Shown here: positions 47,383-64,000 of the stretch, one piece after another
Layout: each line of letters opens with the position of its first letter
Position numbering within the stretch: the first letter of the stretch is position 1
Source: Nautilus pompilius
Taxonomy: Eukaryota > Mollusca > Cephalopoda > Nautilida > Nautilidae
Length of the DNA: 64,000 nucleotides
Assembly (NCBI GenBank): GCA_018389105.1
Contig: JACATO010001095.1
Span: 62,001-126,000 of the forward strand
Reading direction: 5' to 3'
The notes under the pieces: model-generated
Databases searched by the model: none
Seen by the model: only the letters and a program-made list of their open reading frames with translations
What the model was told of the DNA's origin: nothing
Program-made: the position numbers and the translations under genes

Positions 47383-50300
47383 CGTAGAGAAATAGAATAC
47401 TGTCATTTTACCCGGAACAAAGACTCTGCACTGTGGAGAGTTTTATATCCAAAGGGTTATAACTCTGTCAAATATACTTGTAAATAATTTACCACGAATT
47501 TTTGTTTTATTTCAAACTTGGAACTTTATAAGATTTTAAACAAAAGGGATAAATTAATTTAAATGTGATTAATTTATGTTTGACAATGGGGTTTATAGAA
47601 AAGGACAAGCTTCAAACAGAAGCTCCGTGACATGTTGAGCAGTTTCTACAATTCCTGCCTTGAACCGAAGCTTTTGCGATTGAGAAAGGTTACAGCTGCT
47701 GCATCATCTCTTGGTGCCGTAGTCTTTACTGAAACTGAGTCTGCGATTCCAATACCTTTTTATCTTAAGATTATAAAGGTTGGTTGTTTTCTGGGAGGTA
47801 CGTCAGGAGAAGATAACTTTTTTACATCACAGTTCATATGTTTTTTCAATCCAAGTTTTTCACTAATTACAGAACATTTTTAGAGGTTTACTTCATATTT
47901 AATGAAGAATAGAGCTAGATATTTATAACTGCCGATAAAACAAAATATTTTAATTTGTACTATTTATTAAAAAAAACCCATTTGGATATATTAATTACCA
48001 CCAAAGTTTTATCAATTTTCATTTTTAAGCACTAGGTGGCGCAATAACACTTGCAATGGCGGTTGTTTACGAGTGAAAGGTATTTGAGTTCTTATAAAAA
48101 CTACATGCCAGATTCTTGTTCTTACCTTTACTCCATTTAATTTATGCTAAAATGTATTCAAGTAATTTTTGTTTTACACGTAAAAAATAAAGTTATATGT
48201 GAATAGCTCAATATAAAATAATAATAATTTATTAATTATAATGGGAGCATTTTAAATAAATCATCATTTATACCATATTATTATGTCTGTGCTGATTTGA
48301 ATCAAATTTTAATCTGAATGTAGAACTAAAGTTTCTCTAGAAAAAAATCTTTCGGAACCTAAACATGAATAAATTAATTCAGAATTACAGAAGATTTTTT
48401 GTTGTATTACCACCTTTTTGAATTTCAATGTAACGGATTTTTTGCATTAAGGTTCTTTTATTTATCCTGCTGTTCTTTATTCTTATTCTCAGTAAGCAAG
48501 ATACAACTGACCATGGGATGATTATCGATTATTTTTACTTTTTAAATTTAATTGATAATTTTTATAAATAAATGCTTTTTAAAAGATCATTATTGGAAAA
48601 ATTACAGCTTTGTGTTCGTTGATTTAATGAAATATTAAAAAAAATATTTAAATATGAAATTTCTAGTCGTGAGTTAAATGTGAAATTTTAAGTTCTAAAA
48701 TTTTTGTTTGTCTAAGCGGATATGCTGTACCAGAAAGTAAATAAAGGCTATCTGATGCACAATGAAATCATGAGAACAAACAAAAAATATTTCTCTGTCT
48801 AAAATGGTAATAACAGGGTAATTGATCGCGTGAGAAACATAATCAGAGGGAGATAATTACCGCTACCTTACGACCGATAGTAAATTGTCCTGATAGTTCC
48901 AAGACAGCATAAAAGGACGATTTATAATATGCGACAAAAGAATCAGTAAGTTTATAACTTGTATGTAAAACCTTTCTGAATCCAATGTTATAAGATTGAT
49001 ATATGTTGTTTATAATTATCACTTGTAAGTACTCGTTAAATTTTTAAATTATATGCAATATAGCAACTACAGAGTGCAGAACGTATCAAGACCTGAAATA
49101 ATATAATTTAGTTTAATTGAGAAAATTGTATTCAACTCCTGCCTCTCCAAAGAAAAGCATTTATCAATACAGTTTTCATGATTGATTGACACTATCACTA
49201 TTAACCACCATTCAGGAGTTTATTCAATTTATTTACAATTCTATTAGTAAGCATTTTTTTTTCTTATATCAAGCCATACCGAAACAGCCAACTTTACTAC
49301 TTGTTCAGTCAAAACTCTTAATGTGAAAACTTCTACATGATTTCCCCTCAAACATCTCAAATCCAAGCTAGGTGACTTTAACATTTTAAATCTTTCTTTA
49401 TACTCTGTTTCTAGGTTCAAAGCATTCATTCTAAATGCCTTTTCACTAATTCAATAGCGCTTATTAAATATGAACTCAATTCTTGCGCATCATATTCAAG
49501 ATGTGGCAAACTCTTACATGAGTTAAAATTTATTTTACATTTGATAATTTAATTATTCCTAGAATTCTATTATCTTTTATTAGCAGTGAAAATTTAATGC
49601 TTTTTGCTTTTAAGAATTTTGTTTTTAATGACACTAAATCAATCTTTTGAAATCATTTTCTTAGAGTCTGTTCCATATATCAGTGGGTTATAATTTTCCC
49701 TGTTTCTCTTACTATCATATTTTTAACTGCATTTTTCATTTGGCTGACCAATCTAATAAATCGTTTGAGTTCATCTGAAAGTTTTTAATATTATTTTTGG
49801 TATTAATTCTAGCATAGATTTCAGAATCATTTGCAAATAAATTTATATTTAGATATACCATACTATCAATAACATTATGTAAATAAAAAACAAGAGAGGA
49901 TGCAACATTGAAACTGTGACACATTACTAGAGATTTGTTGTTATGAAGGTGCTACACCATTTAATACAATACAGTTTTCTATTTTTGAAGAGGCTAGGTG
50001 TCACTTTTGCTAAGGATAAATAACTTGCTATGCATTTTGTAAGTAGAAATTTATCCAAAGCTTGATTTTCTTTTTTAACTAATTTAGTTGTTTTCCAAAA
50101 TTTTAGATTTTTAACTTTAAATCTATTTTGAGAATTGATTAGAATTCTTCTTTTTTTTTTTTTTTAGTAGGAGCCATTAAACTAATTTTGATCATTTGAA
50201 GGATTATGAAATTGTAGTTCTGTTCTTTATTTCGTTTTGTTTTCTTTAGGTATCATACATCTATATAATATTAATTTTAATGCTAATTTTAACATTGCTG

Positions 50301-50911
50301 TATTTGATTGTGCATCCCAAAATTTTTCTAATTTGTCTAGATTCTGTAAATAAATCTTGTGATTTAAAATCTTTCATCTGACAATAAAGAAATTTTCTTC
50401 AATTTGGATTTTAACTTATTCACTGAAAGCAAAGAAGCAAAAATATATCAATATTTTGTGAGTTCCATGTGTCCATAAATTGGAATGAAATAGCTTCCCT
50501 TATGGAGAAGATATAGCATAAGTTCTTTGTGATGAAATAAAACATCTAAAACGGTGGTAAGATCCAGAAATTTTAATTCTGGTGAATTAAAAGCACCAGA
50601 CTTTGAAAAAAAAAATTGTTAGACAAAGCATAACATCAAACAGTTACATATGGAAGAAATGGAAATATTAAACAGGCTGTGATGGAGCCCTCACAAATCA
50701 AGAGCTTTGACGATTACACATGCAGGTGCCAGGTGGTTAAAAAACTGCTTTATTGAAAATAGATCATTTGATCTCAGGGAAGAGGGTTTTGTCAGGAAAC
50801 TATCTTAGGGAAATGTGCTCTTAAAAATACAATTGTTACACTGGTTTTAGATTTATTTATGTTAACTGTTTAACACAGCTGTTTGCTAATGATTTTTTTC
50901 TTTTTTCTCAG
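47383..50911. other. Divergent SRXN1-VHL intergenic region
   Basis: No coding gene is supported here apart from the LINE remnant listed separately. A VHL 5' UTR exon is probably present because the first coding exon begins at a splice acceptor. One candidate ends at about 48,079: a YY1-like CAATGGCGGTTG followed by donor GAAAG|GTATTT. That assignment is a guess from motifs. Confidence 0.4.
49190..49930 (-). mobile_element. Decayed CR1/Jockey-like LINE reverse transcriptase
   Basis: Minus-strand frames show LFANDSEIYARINTKNNIKN (the FADD catalytic box with Asp changed to Asn) and NDLLDWSAKW. Next comes PHLEYDAQEL, then YKERFKMLKSPSLDLRCLRG, in the order found in CR1-type reverse transcriptases. 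Several stops and frameshifts separate the blocks. The remnant covers the RT palm to the C-terminus and lies in the probable VHL 5' intron. Confidence 0.65.
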
Positions 50912-51270
50912 TTTGACAACAACAGCGTTTAGACTGATGGCAGGTGAGAATGAGGAAGAAAAAAACATAAGAGAACCTCTAAAATCAAAGCAGTCTAGAA
51001 TTAATTCATTTGTGCGATTCATTAATAATACCTTGCGTAAGGTTGACATTGTGTGGCTGAACTATGAAGGGATCAGAGTTGTATACAAGACACTACAGCC
51101 GCATCAGTATGTTGATGTCAACACTTTTGTAGGACATCCATGGATATGCCGTGATGCTAACACAGGAGACAAACTTTTGTTCCAGCTAAAAGAAGTTTAT
51201 GAACCTTTACCTTGGACAAGTAATGATGGATGGCCTCCAAAAAGAAAGATAGTCACTATCACTATTCCAG
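50912..51270 (+). CDS. VHL: VHL first coding exon (beta domain)
   Basis: Acceptor CTTTTTTCTCAG at 50911, then 25 nt of 5' UTR and ATG at 50937 (MAGENEEEK). Ends at ATTCCAG|GTAGAA in phase 1. A longer frame upstream (MLMIFFFF...) reads through the polypyrimidine tract and is not coding. Confidence 0.92.
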
Positions 51271-53097
51271 GTAGAAAAAATTATAATGCTGTTTGTGACA
51301 TTTTAGTACTGCATTGCATAATAAGACAATTTTATTCTTTTTTTTAAAACATGGATTTCTGTCACAATGTATTATTGAAAAAAAAATTAAACATCTTTGG
51401 TATATATGAATTTCTTGAGAATAGCTTAAAGTTTATTTTAGTTATAGTTCCAAACAAGGAGATTCTAAATTTTCACACTGTCTAAACTGTTACCATTGAA
51501 GATATTTCTACTTGTTTTCACCTTTTAAATTTATTTTAGTTTTATTAATTAAAAATTGGTCAACATTTGTGGGTTTTGATTAGAGTAACTTGATTGGTTG
51601 GAAGAGCTTCCTGACCAAATACTTGATTATGATTTTTTTGCACTTACTCTATTATTGAGAAATAAAATCAGGATAAACTGGAACATGTCATATTAAGAAT
51701 TAAGCATAGTACTCGAGCAATCTGTAGCCTGGGTCAGCTTTTTTCTTGTTTTTTATTTTTTTTATTTTTTTGCTATGGGAAAATTACATTATCTACCTTT
51801 TATCATCAAACCAAATTTTAAAAAATATCGTCAGAAAGATAGCAGCAAATGAATTATAATTGATCATTAATCAGTTTGGTTGAACTAATCATCAAGCCTT
51901 AAATCATAATGCTAGCTAGCAGTACTGATATTGAGTTCTGTAGAAAATATTGTTTCTATTATTTTATTAAGTTATAATGATAATGAAAGCAGAGATTTAA
52001 AATGTGCATCTGTTTAAAAAATACAAAGGCGACATAGAAAAGCTGTTAAGCATATCTACATATGTACAAAATATGGATTGCATTACTAATGATGTTACTA
52101 CAGTATATTATACAGTAGTTAAATATACTGACTGCTAAAAAATTCATAATATTGAGAAAACCCCCTAATCTGGAGGTGATGTTGCATTAGAAGAGTGTGT
52201 GTGAAGCAGGATAGATCATTGCACTATTGGCAGCAGTATTTGCAGATAATCACAGTCAGCAAGCACAACTCTGATTACAAACAGGTACTGATTAACTGAT
52301 GCTTTTGGCAATGTATAGCAGAGTAGTTTAGCATGTTATAGCAGCCCCAGTCACAGCTGTCTCCACTCAATTTTCTGCTTATTAATATTTGCAACTAGTC
52401 AACTAACAAGCAGATAGGAAGCCATTGAAACATTTTTAAGGCTTTCATGTGAATATGCTTTTTAGTCATGGTGTCCACTCAAGGTATTGAGCTATTTGAA
52501 AGATATCAGCATATCGATTCTCTGTAACATTTTCACATTCCAAGAATATGAAAAAAAAAAAACAAATTAGATTTATAGACATTTAAAGGGACCTAAGATA
52601 AAGGATTTTCTTTTTTAAGAAATAATTTTTGTGTGGACCATGACAAACTCTTTTGCTATCTATAATTACTAGTACTCAGGATCATAATTATAAACTGTCT
52701 AAAGTTTCACTATAGCTTCATATTTTAAAAAAGAAAAATTAGTAATCAAATTATAAATAAGTATAAATTCCCTGTGATAGTAGTAGATGTTGATGAGTAT
52801 TGGGTCCTATGATGATGATGACTGCCTCCTAATAAGTAAAGTTAGCTAAACTAAAATGTATATACTACTAAGTATCAGCATTCTGTTGGATATGCTTTCA
52901 TTATGTATCTGAAATTTTGAAGTTTTATATCATGTTTGCCTATTTTTTAAGTCTTTATAATACTTGTATGTTTTTTAGTGTACTCATTGAAGGACAGGTG
53001 TATGCAGATTATTAGGAGGATTATCCACCCAAATCAGATTAATAACCTGGAACTCCCAAAGACATTGAAGATGGATCTGCAGACTATGTTTTCCTGA
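50937..53097 (+). CDS. VHL: von Hippel-Lindau tumour suppressor (pVHL), two coding exons
   Basis: pVHL is the substrate receptor of the elongin B/C-CUL2 ubiquitin ligase and binds prolyl-hydroxylated HIF-alpha. Coding exons 50937-51270 and 52979-53097 give 150 aa. The beta domain shows FVRFINNTLRKVDIVWLNYE and VGHPWICRDA; residues matching the HIF pocket Trp88, Tyr98, His115 and Trp117 are kept, and Ser111 is Thr. The alpha domain has the elongin C-binding BC box VYSLKDRCMQIIRRI with its key Cys. The intron splits the Val equivalent to human V155 in phase 1, exactly as human intron 2 does; human intron 1 is absent. The C-terminus stops soon after the BC-box helix (KTLKMDLQTMFS), shorter than human. 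The start resembles the human p19 form (internal Met54). Confidence 0.95.
51271..52978 (+). other. VHL intron
   Basis: AT-rich intron with a GT start and a polypyrimidine-AG end. No gene or recognisable transposon was seen in it. Confidence 0.7.
52979..53097 (+). CDS. VHL: VHL second coding exon (elongin C-binding alpha domain)
   Basis: Acceptor TATGTTTTTTAG; completes the split Val codon and continues YSLKDRCMQIIRRIIHPNQ to TGA at 53095-53097. Confidence 0.93.
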
Positions 53098-53207
53098 TTT
53101 TATAAATGTATCACAAGCATCCAATAGTTGTGCTCAGTGCATTGGTATAGTGATTTTGTAATATGTAACTGACTGTCAAATTTGTACTGATTCTGACTAC
53201 TTGTGTA

Positions 53208-53213
53208 AATAAA
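53208..53213 (+). terminator. VHL poly(A) signal AATAAA
   Basis: Canonical hexamer 111 nt after the VHL stop, giving a short 3' UTR. Confidence 0.6.
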
Positions 53214-54199
53214 ATATGCCGTTTACTATAATACAAAAAGTGAAAGAAAATAAAGTATGTGAGTGCATTTGTGCATGTGGGTACTTACTATGAATATTTA
53301 GAACTTTAATAAGATTTAATAAAATACAGTATTTCTGAACTATGCTGTTTATCAACCATTTGAGAATTTTTTAAAAAAAATGTCATCATTAATAAAGTAT
53401 GCTAATGGTAATCTGTGTATTTTTTTTTTATTTCTCCTACCACATACACTGCTGATAACACATTCTAACCAGACCAAAACAAAGCATTCAATTGAATGGA
53501 GTTCAGCAAGATGAAAGAAATCAAACAGCATTTTAAACTTGGTGCACTGATTGATATTCTTGTAAATTCAAACCCTAACCCTCAATAATCTGTATTTTGT
53601 AGGAAATAACTGAAAAATAGTTTCTTATAGTTTAATTTGCGTCATGCAGGTGCTTCCAGAAATTGGATAAAAATAGTTTTATATGTATTTCTATTAATAG
53701 ATATTCAACATCATGGGTTAATTCAAAGAAAGCTTTTGTATGGAAAAACCATTCTAAAGGTAGTTTGGGAATGCATTAAAAGTTGTCATGGATATACACA
53801 GAGGCATCAAATGTCATTATGTGAGAAGAGATAAGTGTCTGTGGTAAAGAGTTACATTTTTCATCCTTTTTTAAATTATAGCTACTATGTAGTTTGTGAT
53901 AATGAAGTGATATTATTTTCAACCTAAACCTTAATTTTTTAAAAGTATAATTTGTAAAAAAAAAAAAAAAAAAATACAAAGTATAAATACAAGAGTTTTA
54001 AAAAAATTATGCAATTTGATTGGTTTATTTAGAAAACTTGACTAATTGAGATCATTTGCTTAATTTCCAATTTTTCCAATTGCACAGAGATACAACTATA
54101 GAATTTATAAATAACAAAAGCTCTGAGTGGCTGATAAACTAAGATTTCTGCAGTATTGCAAGTGATTACATGATGTAATTTATCTGTTGAAAAATTAGA

Positions 54200-55300
54200 T
54201 ATTTAGTTCAGTTCATTTATTACAAGGTGGGAATTCTTTATGGCTTATACATGTCCTCCAGGAAATAAATTTCTTTTTCAACATGCATTTAAAAATTCAT
54301 CTTGTTATTAGCTGCCACTATGTGCAGTTAATTCCATTTAGTCAATTCTATTACTCTCTCTTTTTCCATTTTGGGTTGTAATATTTAGCCAATTTAAAAT
54401 TATGACCTCAGTATTGCTAACTGTAAGTAATTGAAAGAATTTAATACTGTCCATATAATCAAAACCCATATTTATTTTTGAAAAAAGCCTGTAGATTTTT
54501 CATTAATAGGTCAAAATCTAAACTAGGCATATTGATATTTTTAATTACTGTACATACTCTAAATTCTAAGTTGTGAAAGTTTTCTAGAAAATTTACGGAG
54601 TACTCTCCAATAATTCAATAACTTATCTTAAAAATGGATTCATGTTTATTCAATGCAGTGCATTCAAGGTGTTGATGAACTAAGGATGTTATATAAATGA
54701 ACTAAAATGTCTGGTTCAATGTTAAATTGGTTGGTTAATTATTCATATCAATTTTATTATCTTTATTGTCAGCCTAAAACCATTGCTCTTTATGTTTTAG
54801 TGATTTTGTTAGTAACTTTAAATCTTTTTATGAAACTACATTTTTCAATTCAGAGAGTCCCATATAATTTTTCCTACTTTTTGTTGTACATTTACTAATT
54901 TTAAGATAATTTTCATTTTGTTGCTGATCATTTTAATAAATTGTTCAGGTTTAGCATTATCCCTGATGTACATTTTAGTATCATCCAAAAACGTATTTTT
55001 ACATTTTTTATGCTACCAACATTATTTATGCAAAGCAAAGATGAGTTGATCCAAAACTGAACCTTTTAGCATACCTATATGAAGATAAAACAGTATATAT
55101 GCTTTTAAATCATGTTTTACTTTTAGGAAAGTTATTTATCCATAATGAAAATGTGTCACTTATTCCCTTATCTTTATGTATAATATTTTATTGTGGAACT
55201 TCAATGAAATCTTTACTGAAGTCTTAATTAGTAATATCCACCTAATTCTTAGCTTCAGGCAACTAACCTTGCTATTTCAAATACACTACTTTAGATTTTG
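54200..55300 (-). mobile_element. Decayed CR1/Jockey-like LINE reverse transcriptase, second copy
   Basis: Minus-strand frames give NSSLLCINNVGSIKNVKIRF, then LDDTKMYIRDNAK. These match the LLFLVYINDLP...FADDTKIYR region of CR1-type reverse transcriptases. A more degraded stretch resembling the HSLKLAK...NRV C-terminal block lies near 54,300-54,420. Stops and frameshifts are many. Confidence 0.5.
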
Positions 55301-57120
55301 AGTACACCGCATTGAGGGGGAAATGTTGGTACACAAAATGTATGACTATTTATAAATAGAAAATTGCTTTGTTTGCCATTCTATGTCACTGCTTTCAAAA
55401 AAGAAAATACATTTCCAGTGTTCAGATGAATCATTAAGAGAAATGTATTAACATTTTTTTTTCTTTTACACACACTCTAGTTTCACTTTTCAGATTTCAA
55501 ATTTTTCCATTATAAACAAAACTCCATAGGAAAAATCTCCCAAGCAGTGTTTCTATGTCAATTTGTTATTTTTATATATATCCAAAAAAAAATCATTAAG
55601 GAATAGATCTGGTTCTTTTAAAATGATTTAATAATTTTATTTTCATAAATTCCATTGTTTCTAAAACAATGTCATGTTTTCCAAATTTTCAGATATTATT
55701 TTTAAAGTATAAAGGTTTGATATTCATTTCAGAAAAAGAAGAAAAAAGTTAAATAGTTTTTTTCTTGTGTTTCACAAAAGAAATGGCCATATAATTTGTA
55801 GATTAGGTTAAATAAATCTTTGAATCTCTTTGATTTCCATTTGGAAAAAAAAAAGAAAATATATTTAAAATGTTCTAGTAAAATAGACAGAAAAATGTGC
55901 TACAATTATTTAACAGGTTATCTGAAACTATGTCAGTAATGCAAAATTTTTTAAAGATAAGCTATCAAATAATATTGAAAAATATTACATCAACTGATAT
56001 TCTGCTCCAAAACAATTTTTAATCCTTTTATCGGTTTTGAAATTTTAAGCAATTTTATTGTCAATCCTATAATATTGCAACATATAGATAAACTAGCTTA
56101 GAACTTCCAGATTCAAAAAAAAATCTACCATTTTGTTACCATATTAGAGAAGCAACTCTTGAATACTACTTTAAAATGATGCTACAAAAAAATATTGAAA
56201 ATTGGTTGGAAAACGTTTTCATGGCTCACAGGGTGGATGTGAGATTCAAAAGAAACAAATGCGTTGATCTAGTTAAACTAAGAATGGATAGTTAAAAAAG
56301 AACTCAATGCCAAATTATTGGTATGGAAAAAAGGAATTAGATTAACAGCTAATCTCTTTAGTTTGCATAATTTTATCAATTGAACCCCACGTAGCTAACT
56401 TTAGAAATGAAGAAGAAAAGTTGTTTTATTTTTGGTGTTAAGAAAAACTCTTAGTTTCTAAATATCTATTTATTTATCTTGGCTGGTTTTTAAGACTTTT
56501 CCATCTGTGAGTGTTTGTGGTTAGATGCAGTGGGTTATACATTTTGAAATTTTAGTGGATAGACCAGACTAGACTGGGCCCCATAAGGCAGGTTTGTGAA
56601 AGTGTCTATGAGTGTCAAAAGCTAAAGAATAAAATATTTTTTTCATGTTATAGGAAATACACTGAGAGAATATGCCTTTTGTCATGGAATCTCTTTAAAT
56701 AATCACCGAAAAGAATGTTAACAATAAGATATCTCCTGAATCAAGTGTTAACATATTTACTGAGCACCTAATTTCTTCTTTATTGCAACTATGAGTACAG
56801 AATACAGCAAAATTATTCCATTTTTTGCTTTGCTGAAATCAGAAAAAGTGAAACCAATTTTAAGAAAATGGTTATTAACACTAATCTTACATTTAGAAAA
56901 TAAATAAAAGCATTTTATTACATTTTATCCCAATTTTCTACAAAAAAAAACTCTTATTTTTTAAATGATGATCTTTTAGAAGCTACTCACGTTTTTATAT
57001 CGATAGAATCTTTTATTATTACTATATATAACTCGCTGTCAACACAATTAGGGTAAATATTTAGATTTTATTACAAATGCGTATGTATGAAAAGTGTTTT
57101 GTTTTGCTTTTATTACTACG
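55301..57120. other. Intergenic, nothing recognised
   Basis: AT-rich, CpG-poor DNA with many short homopolymers. No gene, RNA gene or named repeat was seen between the LINE remnant and the PRRC2 promoter. Confidence 0.5.
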
Positions 57121-57126
57121 TTGCGG

Positions 57127-57192
57127 AAAGCATTATGGGATATAATGACATCATCGTCATTTACATACTCATCGTAGTTGTTCGCCATTTTG
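57127..57192 (+). promoter_or_regulatory. PRRC2 core promoter motifs (ZNF143-, CRE- and YY1-like)
   Basis: GCATTATGGGATA (reverse complement TATCCCATAATGC) resembles the ZNF143/STAF site. TGACATCA (57146-57153) is one base from a CRE. GCCATTTTG (57184-57192) is a YY1 core in reverse orientation. All lie just before the inferred first exon at the left edge of a CpG-normal stretch, as at many TATA-less housekeeping promoters. Motif matching only. Confidence 0.5.
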
Positions 57193-57319
57193 GTTGAGAC
57201 AGGATTTGCGTTGCAGACTAATATAGAATCGGAAGATTATCTTTCATCATCCGTCCTAACACAATACTTTTATTGAATTGTTTTTAACCTTCAAGTATCA
57301 CCCAACAGAACGGGCCGGT
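57190..57319 (+). other. PRRC2: PRRC2 5' UTR exon (putative)
   Basis: Noncoding sequence between the YY1-like motif and a strong donor (GGCCGGT|GTAAGT). No in-frame ATG suitable for PRRC2 lies in it. The transcription start is estimated from the promoter motifs, so the left edge is approximate. Confidence 0.45.
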
Positions 57320-59010
57320 GTAAGTATGAATACGTTTCCTTATTTCTTCGCGATTCTGCTAGCATTTTTTTTCTATTCTGGCATTCATCTTTGTTGCTTC
57401 GGCCTTATGACGATCAATTGAGTCAGGACTGCCATTGCGTTCGTATTTCAGCATAAAGGGTATGCGGTCGTTTTGCAGCGTGCTTATTTGAATTTGTTTT
57501 AAGTAAAGCTTAATTGTTTGGAAACATTCATATTTCTAAACGTTTTATTTATTTAAAAAATTTTTTAAATGCTTAAATTATTCTATAACAGTAATCTACG
57601 CAATGGGTTTGTTTATCGTCGAATGTCTATCGCATCAGTAATAAAAATGTCCTTTTATTTATAAGAAATTGCCTTCCTTGGAGCGTGTTTCTGATTGACG
57701 TAGTGATTTGATACATCGTCGTCGTGCAGTGGATGTTATCAAATAGCCATTGCAGCAGTCTTTGACTTAGCTTTTAGGCGCAAGGTTCCGGAAGTGAAAG
57801 ACTGCTTGTCAGTTACACCCCAAGGAAATAAGTCGACTAACTGTCAACAATTCAAATTTAGGACTGCATCCACATTCTTCTACCTAGCTAAATATTGTGT
57901 GCTTAATTTAAAAAGGCTTTATTTATATCATGTGTTGCTTAAAAAATAAGTAAAGCGTATTGCATTTGTAAATGACTATTTGATTGAATATTATTTTTTA
58001 AAATATTTTTTTTATTAGTATACTTCGTGCGATATTTTTTTTTTTTTAAAAAGGGAACTGCGAAATTAGCCTTCGATAGTAAATAAGAACGTTCTGGAGC
58101 TGTTCGAAATTATCCCTAAATATTAGAGAACTACAAAATATAAAAAGAAAAAGGAAATGTTCTAGTTACATTATTTTCGTGCCCTAATTTTTTGTCTAAT
58201 TTCTATAACACACACACACACACAATTCGATGGCATTCTTTTTGCAAAATGAATACCATCCAAAAATAATTTTAAAAAAAGGAAGAAACATTGATTGGTT
58301 GGCTCCGAATTATTTCCCTTTTTAAATACTTGGGACAATGAGTGCCCTCGAATTCTTAATCACTTATGATCTTTTTTCCACACTTCATTTGTGAAGTAAT
58401 CTGCTTGTTTCTCAAGTGTTTTGCTCTGAAGAGCTGTTTCTTTGAAAAGAATGGTGTGGAGTTTGGTAATTGCGAAAATAACTTATTCTATTCAAAAGCA
58501 TTCCAAGAATAATGAAATTGATCTATTAAGACATTAGTTGGTCCTAAGTACACCTACAATTGTTAGCTAACATTGTTTTCTGTATGAATATTTTCTTTGT
58601 AGTCAAGTAAATAAAGTTGTTGAAAGGAAGGCAAAAGTTTTCAAGTGAATAATTTGAGCTGTTTTTGTTTAAAAAATATTTAAATACAAATTTGGTGTAA
58701 AAGTATAAATAACTCTATGGGGAATAAAAATATCTAATAGTTGTGATTATTGAGGATGAAGGGATTTTGCTAGAAAGTTTCATTTATGTATTCATTATAA
58801 ATCATGTCATTTAGACTTTGTTTTTGTTTTGAAAGAATAATGCAATGCTCATTTTTGTTGCTGTTTTAGGAAGAAATTCAGTTTGGACTTATTGTAATCA
58901 GCAGTAGTAGCTTGTATCATTTATGAAAATCTCAAGGAGACATCTGACTAGTTACTATTAATGTAGTCATTTTTTAATGTATATAACCAAGAAATTGTTT
59001 TATTTCCAGA
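57320..59010 (+). other. PRRC2 intron 1
   Basis: CpG-normal near the promoter, then AT-rich. Contains an (AC)n microsatellite at 58209-58223. No other feature was seen. Confidence 0.6.
58209..58223 (+). repeat. (AC)n microsatellite
   Basis: Short AC tract in PRRC2 intron 1. Confidence 0.7.

Positions 59011-64000
<4,990 letters not shown>

Noticed and set aside
47632-47883. 83-codon open frame between SRXN1 and VHL
   Set aside because: No family match, no splice or start context, and composition like surrounding AT-rich DNA; more likely promoter or UTR.

Overview
This is animal nuclear DNA: AT-rich, with spliced genes, GT-AG introns and many decayed transposons. Four host genes can be read exon by exon. 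They are a SOHLH2-type germ-cell bHLH gene (+, 32,275-45,348), sulfiredoxin SRXN1 (-, 46,222-47,336), the von Hippel-Lindau tumour suppressor VHL (+, coding 50,937-53,097), and the 5' end of a PRRC2 gene (+, from about 57,190, running off the right edge). Compact VHL, patchy CpG density and invertebrate-style Tc1/mariner, hAT and CR1/RTE/Jockey-like elements suggest an invertebrate bilaterian, perhaps a lophotrochozoan such as a mollusc. The species cannot be fixed from the sequence.

Layout. 1-10,313 has normal CpG density and holds only tRNA-derived SINE heads, a Tc1-like transposase remnant and unrecognised DNA. 10,314-12,722 is a near-perfect copy of 30,227-32,637, the block with the promoter and first exon of the SOHLH2 gene. 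After the left copy come older, degraded pieces of the same gene: exon 6/intron 6 at 13,012-13,447 and an inverted exon 7 at 15,319-15,557. Then follows a CpG-poor transposon graveyard (about 16-30 kb): a plus-strand LINE, minus-strand LINE fragments, hAT-like remnants and one end-to-end mariner-like element. The SOHLH2 gene itself has 11 coding exons whose phases all agree (628 codons); its introns hold a LINE fragment, an unclassified repeat and a young non-autonomous hAT copy with a perfect 8-bp target duplication. SRXN1 and VHL are divergent neighbours. PRRC2 follows a promoter with ZNF143-, CRE- and YY1-like motifs.

How the genes relate. SOHLH2 should be a germline transcription factor, SRXN1 repairs hyperoxidised peroxiredoxins, VHL targets hydroxylated HIF-alpha for ubiquitination, and PRRC2 is an RNA-granule/translation factor. 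They are not an operon. The most interesting points are the mosaic duplication of the SOHLH2 gene (a nearly identical exon-1 block beside much older exon 6/7 pieces), a receiver-like (CheY-like) pattern in the SOHLH2 N-terminus, a consensus antioxidant-response element beside SRXN1, and an apparent 1-nt reading-frame problem at the PRRC2 start.
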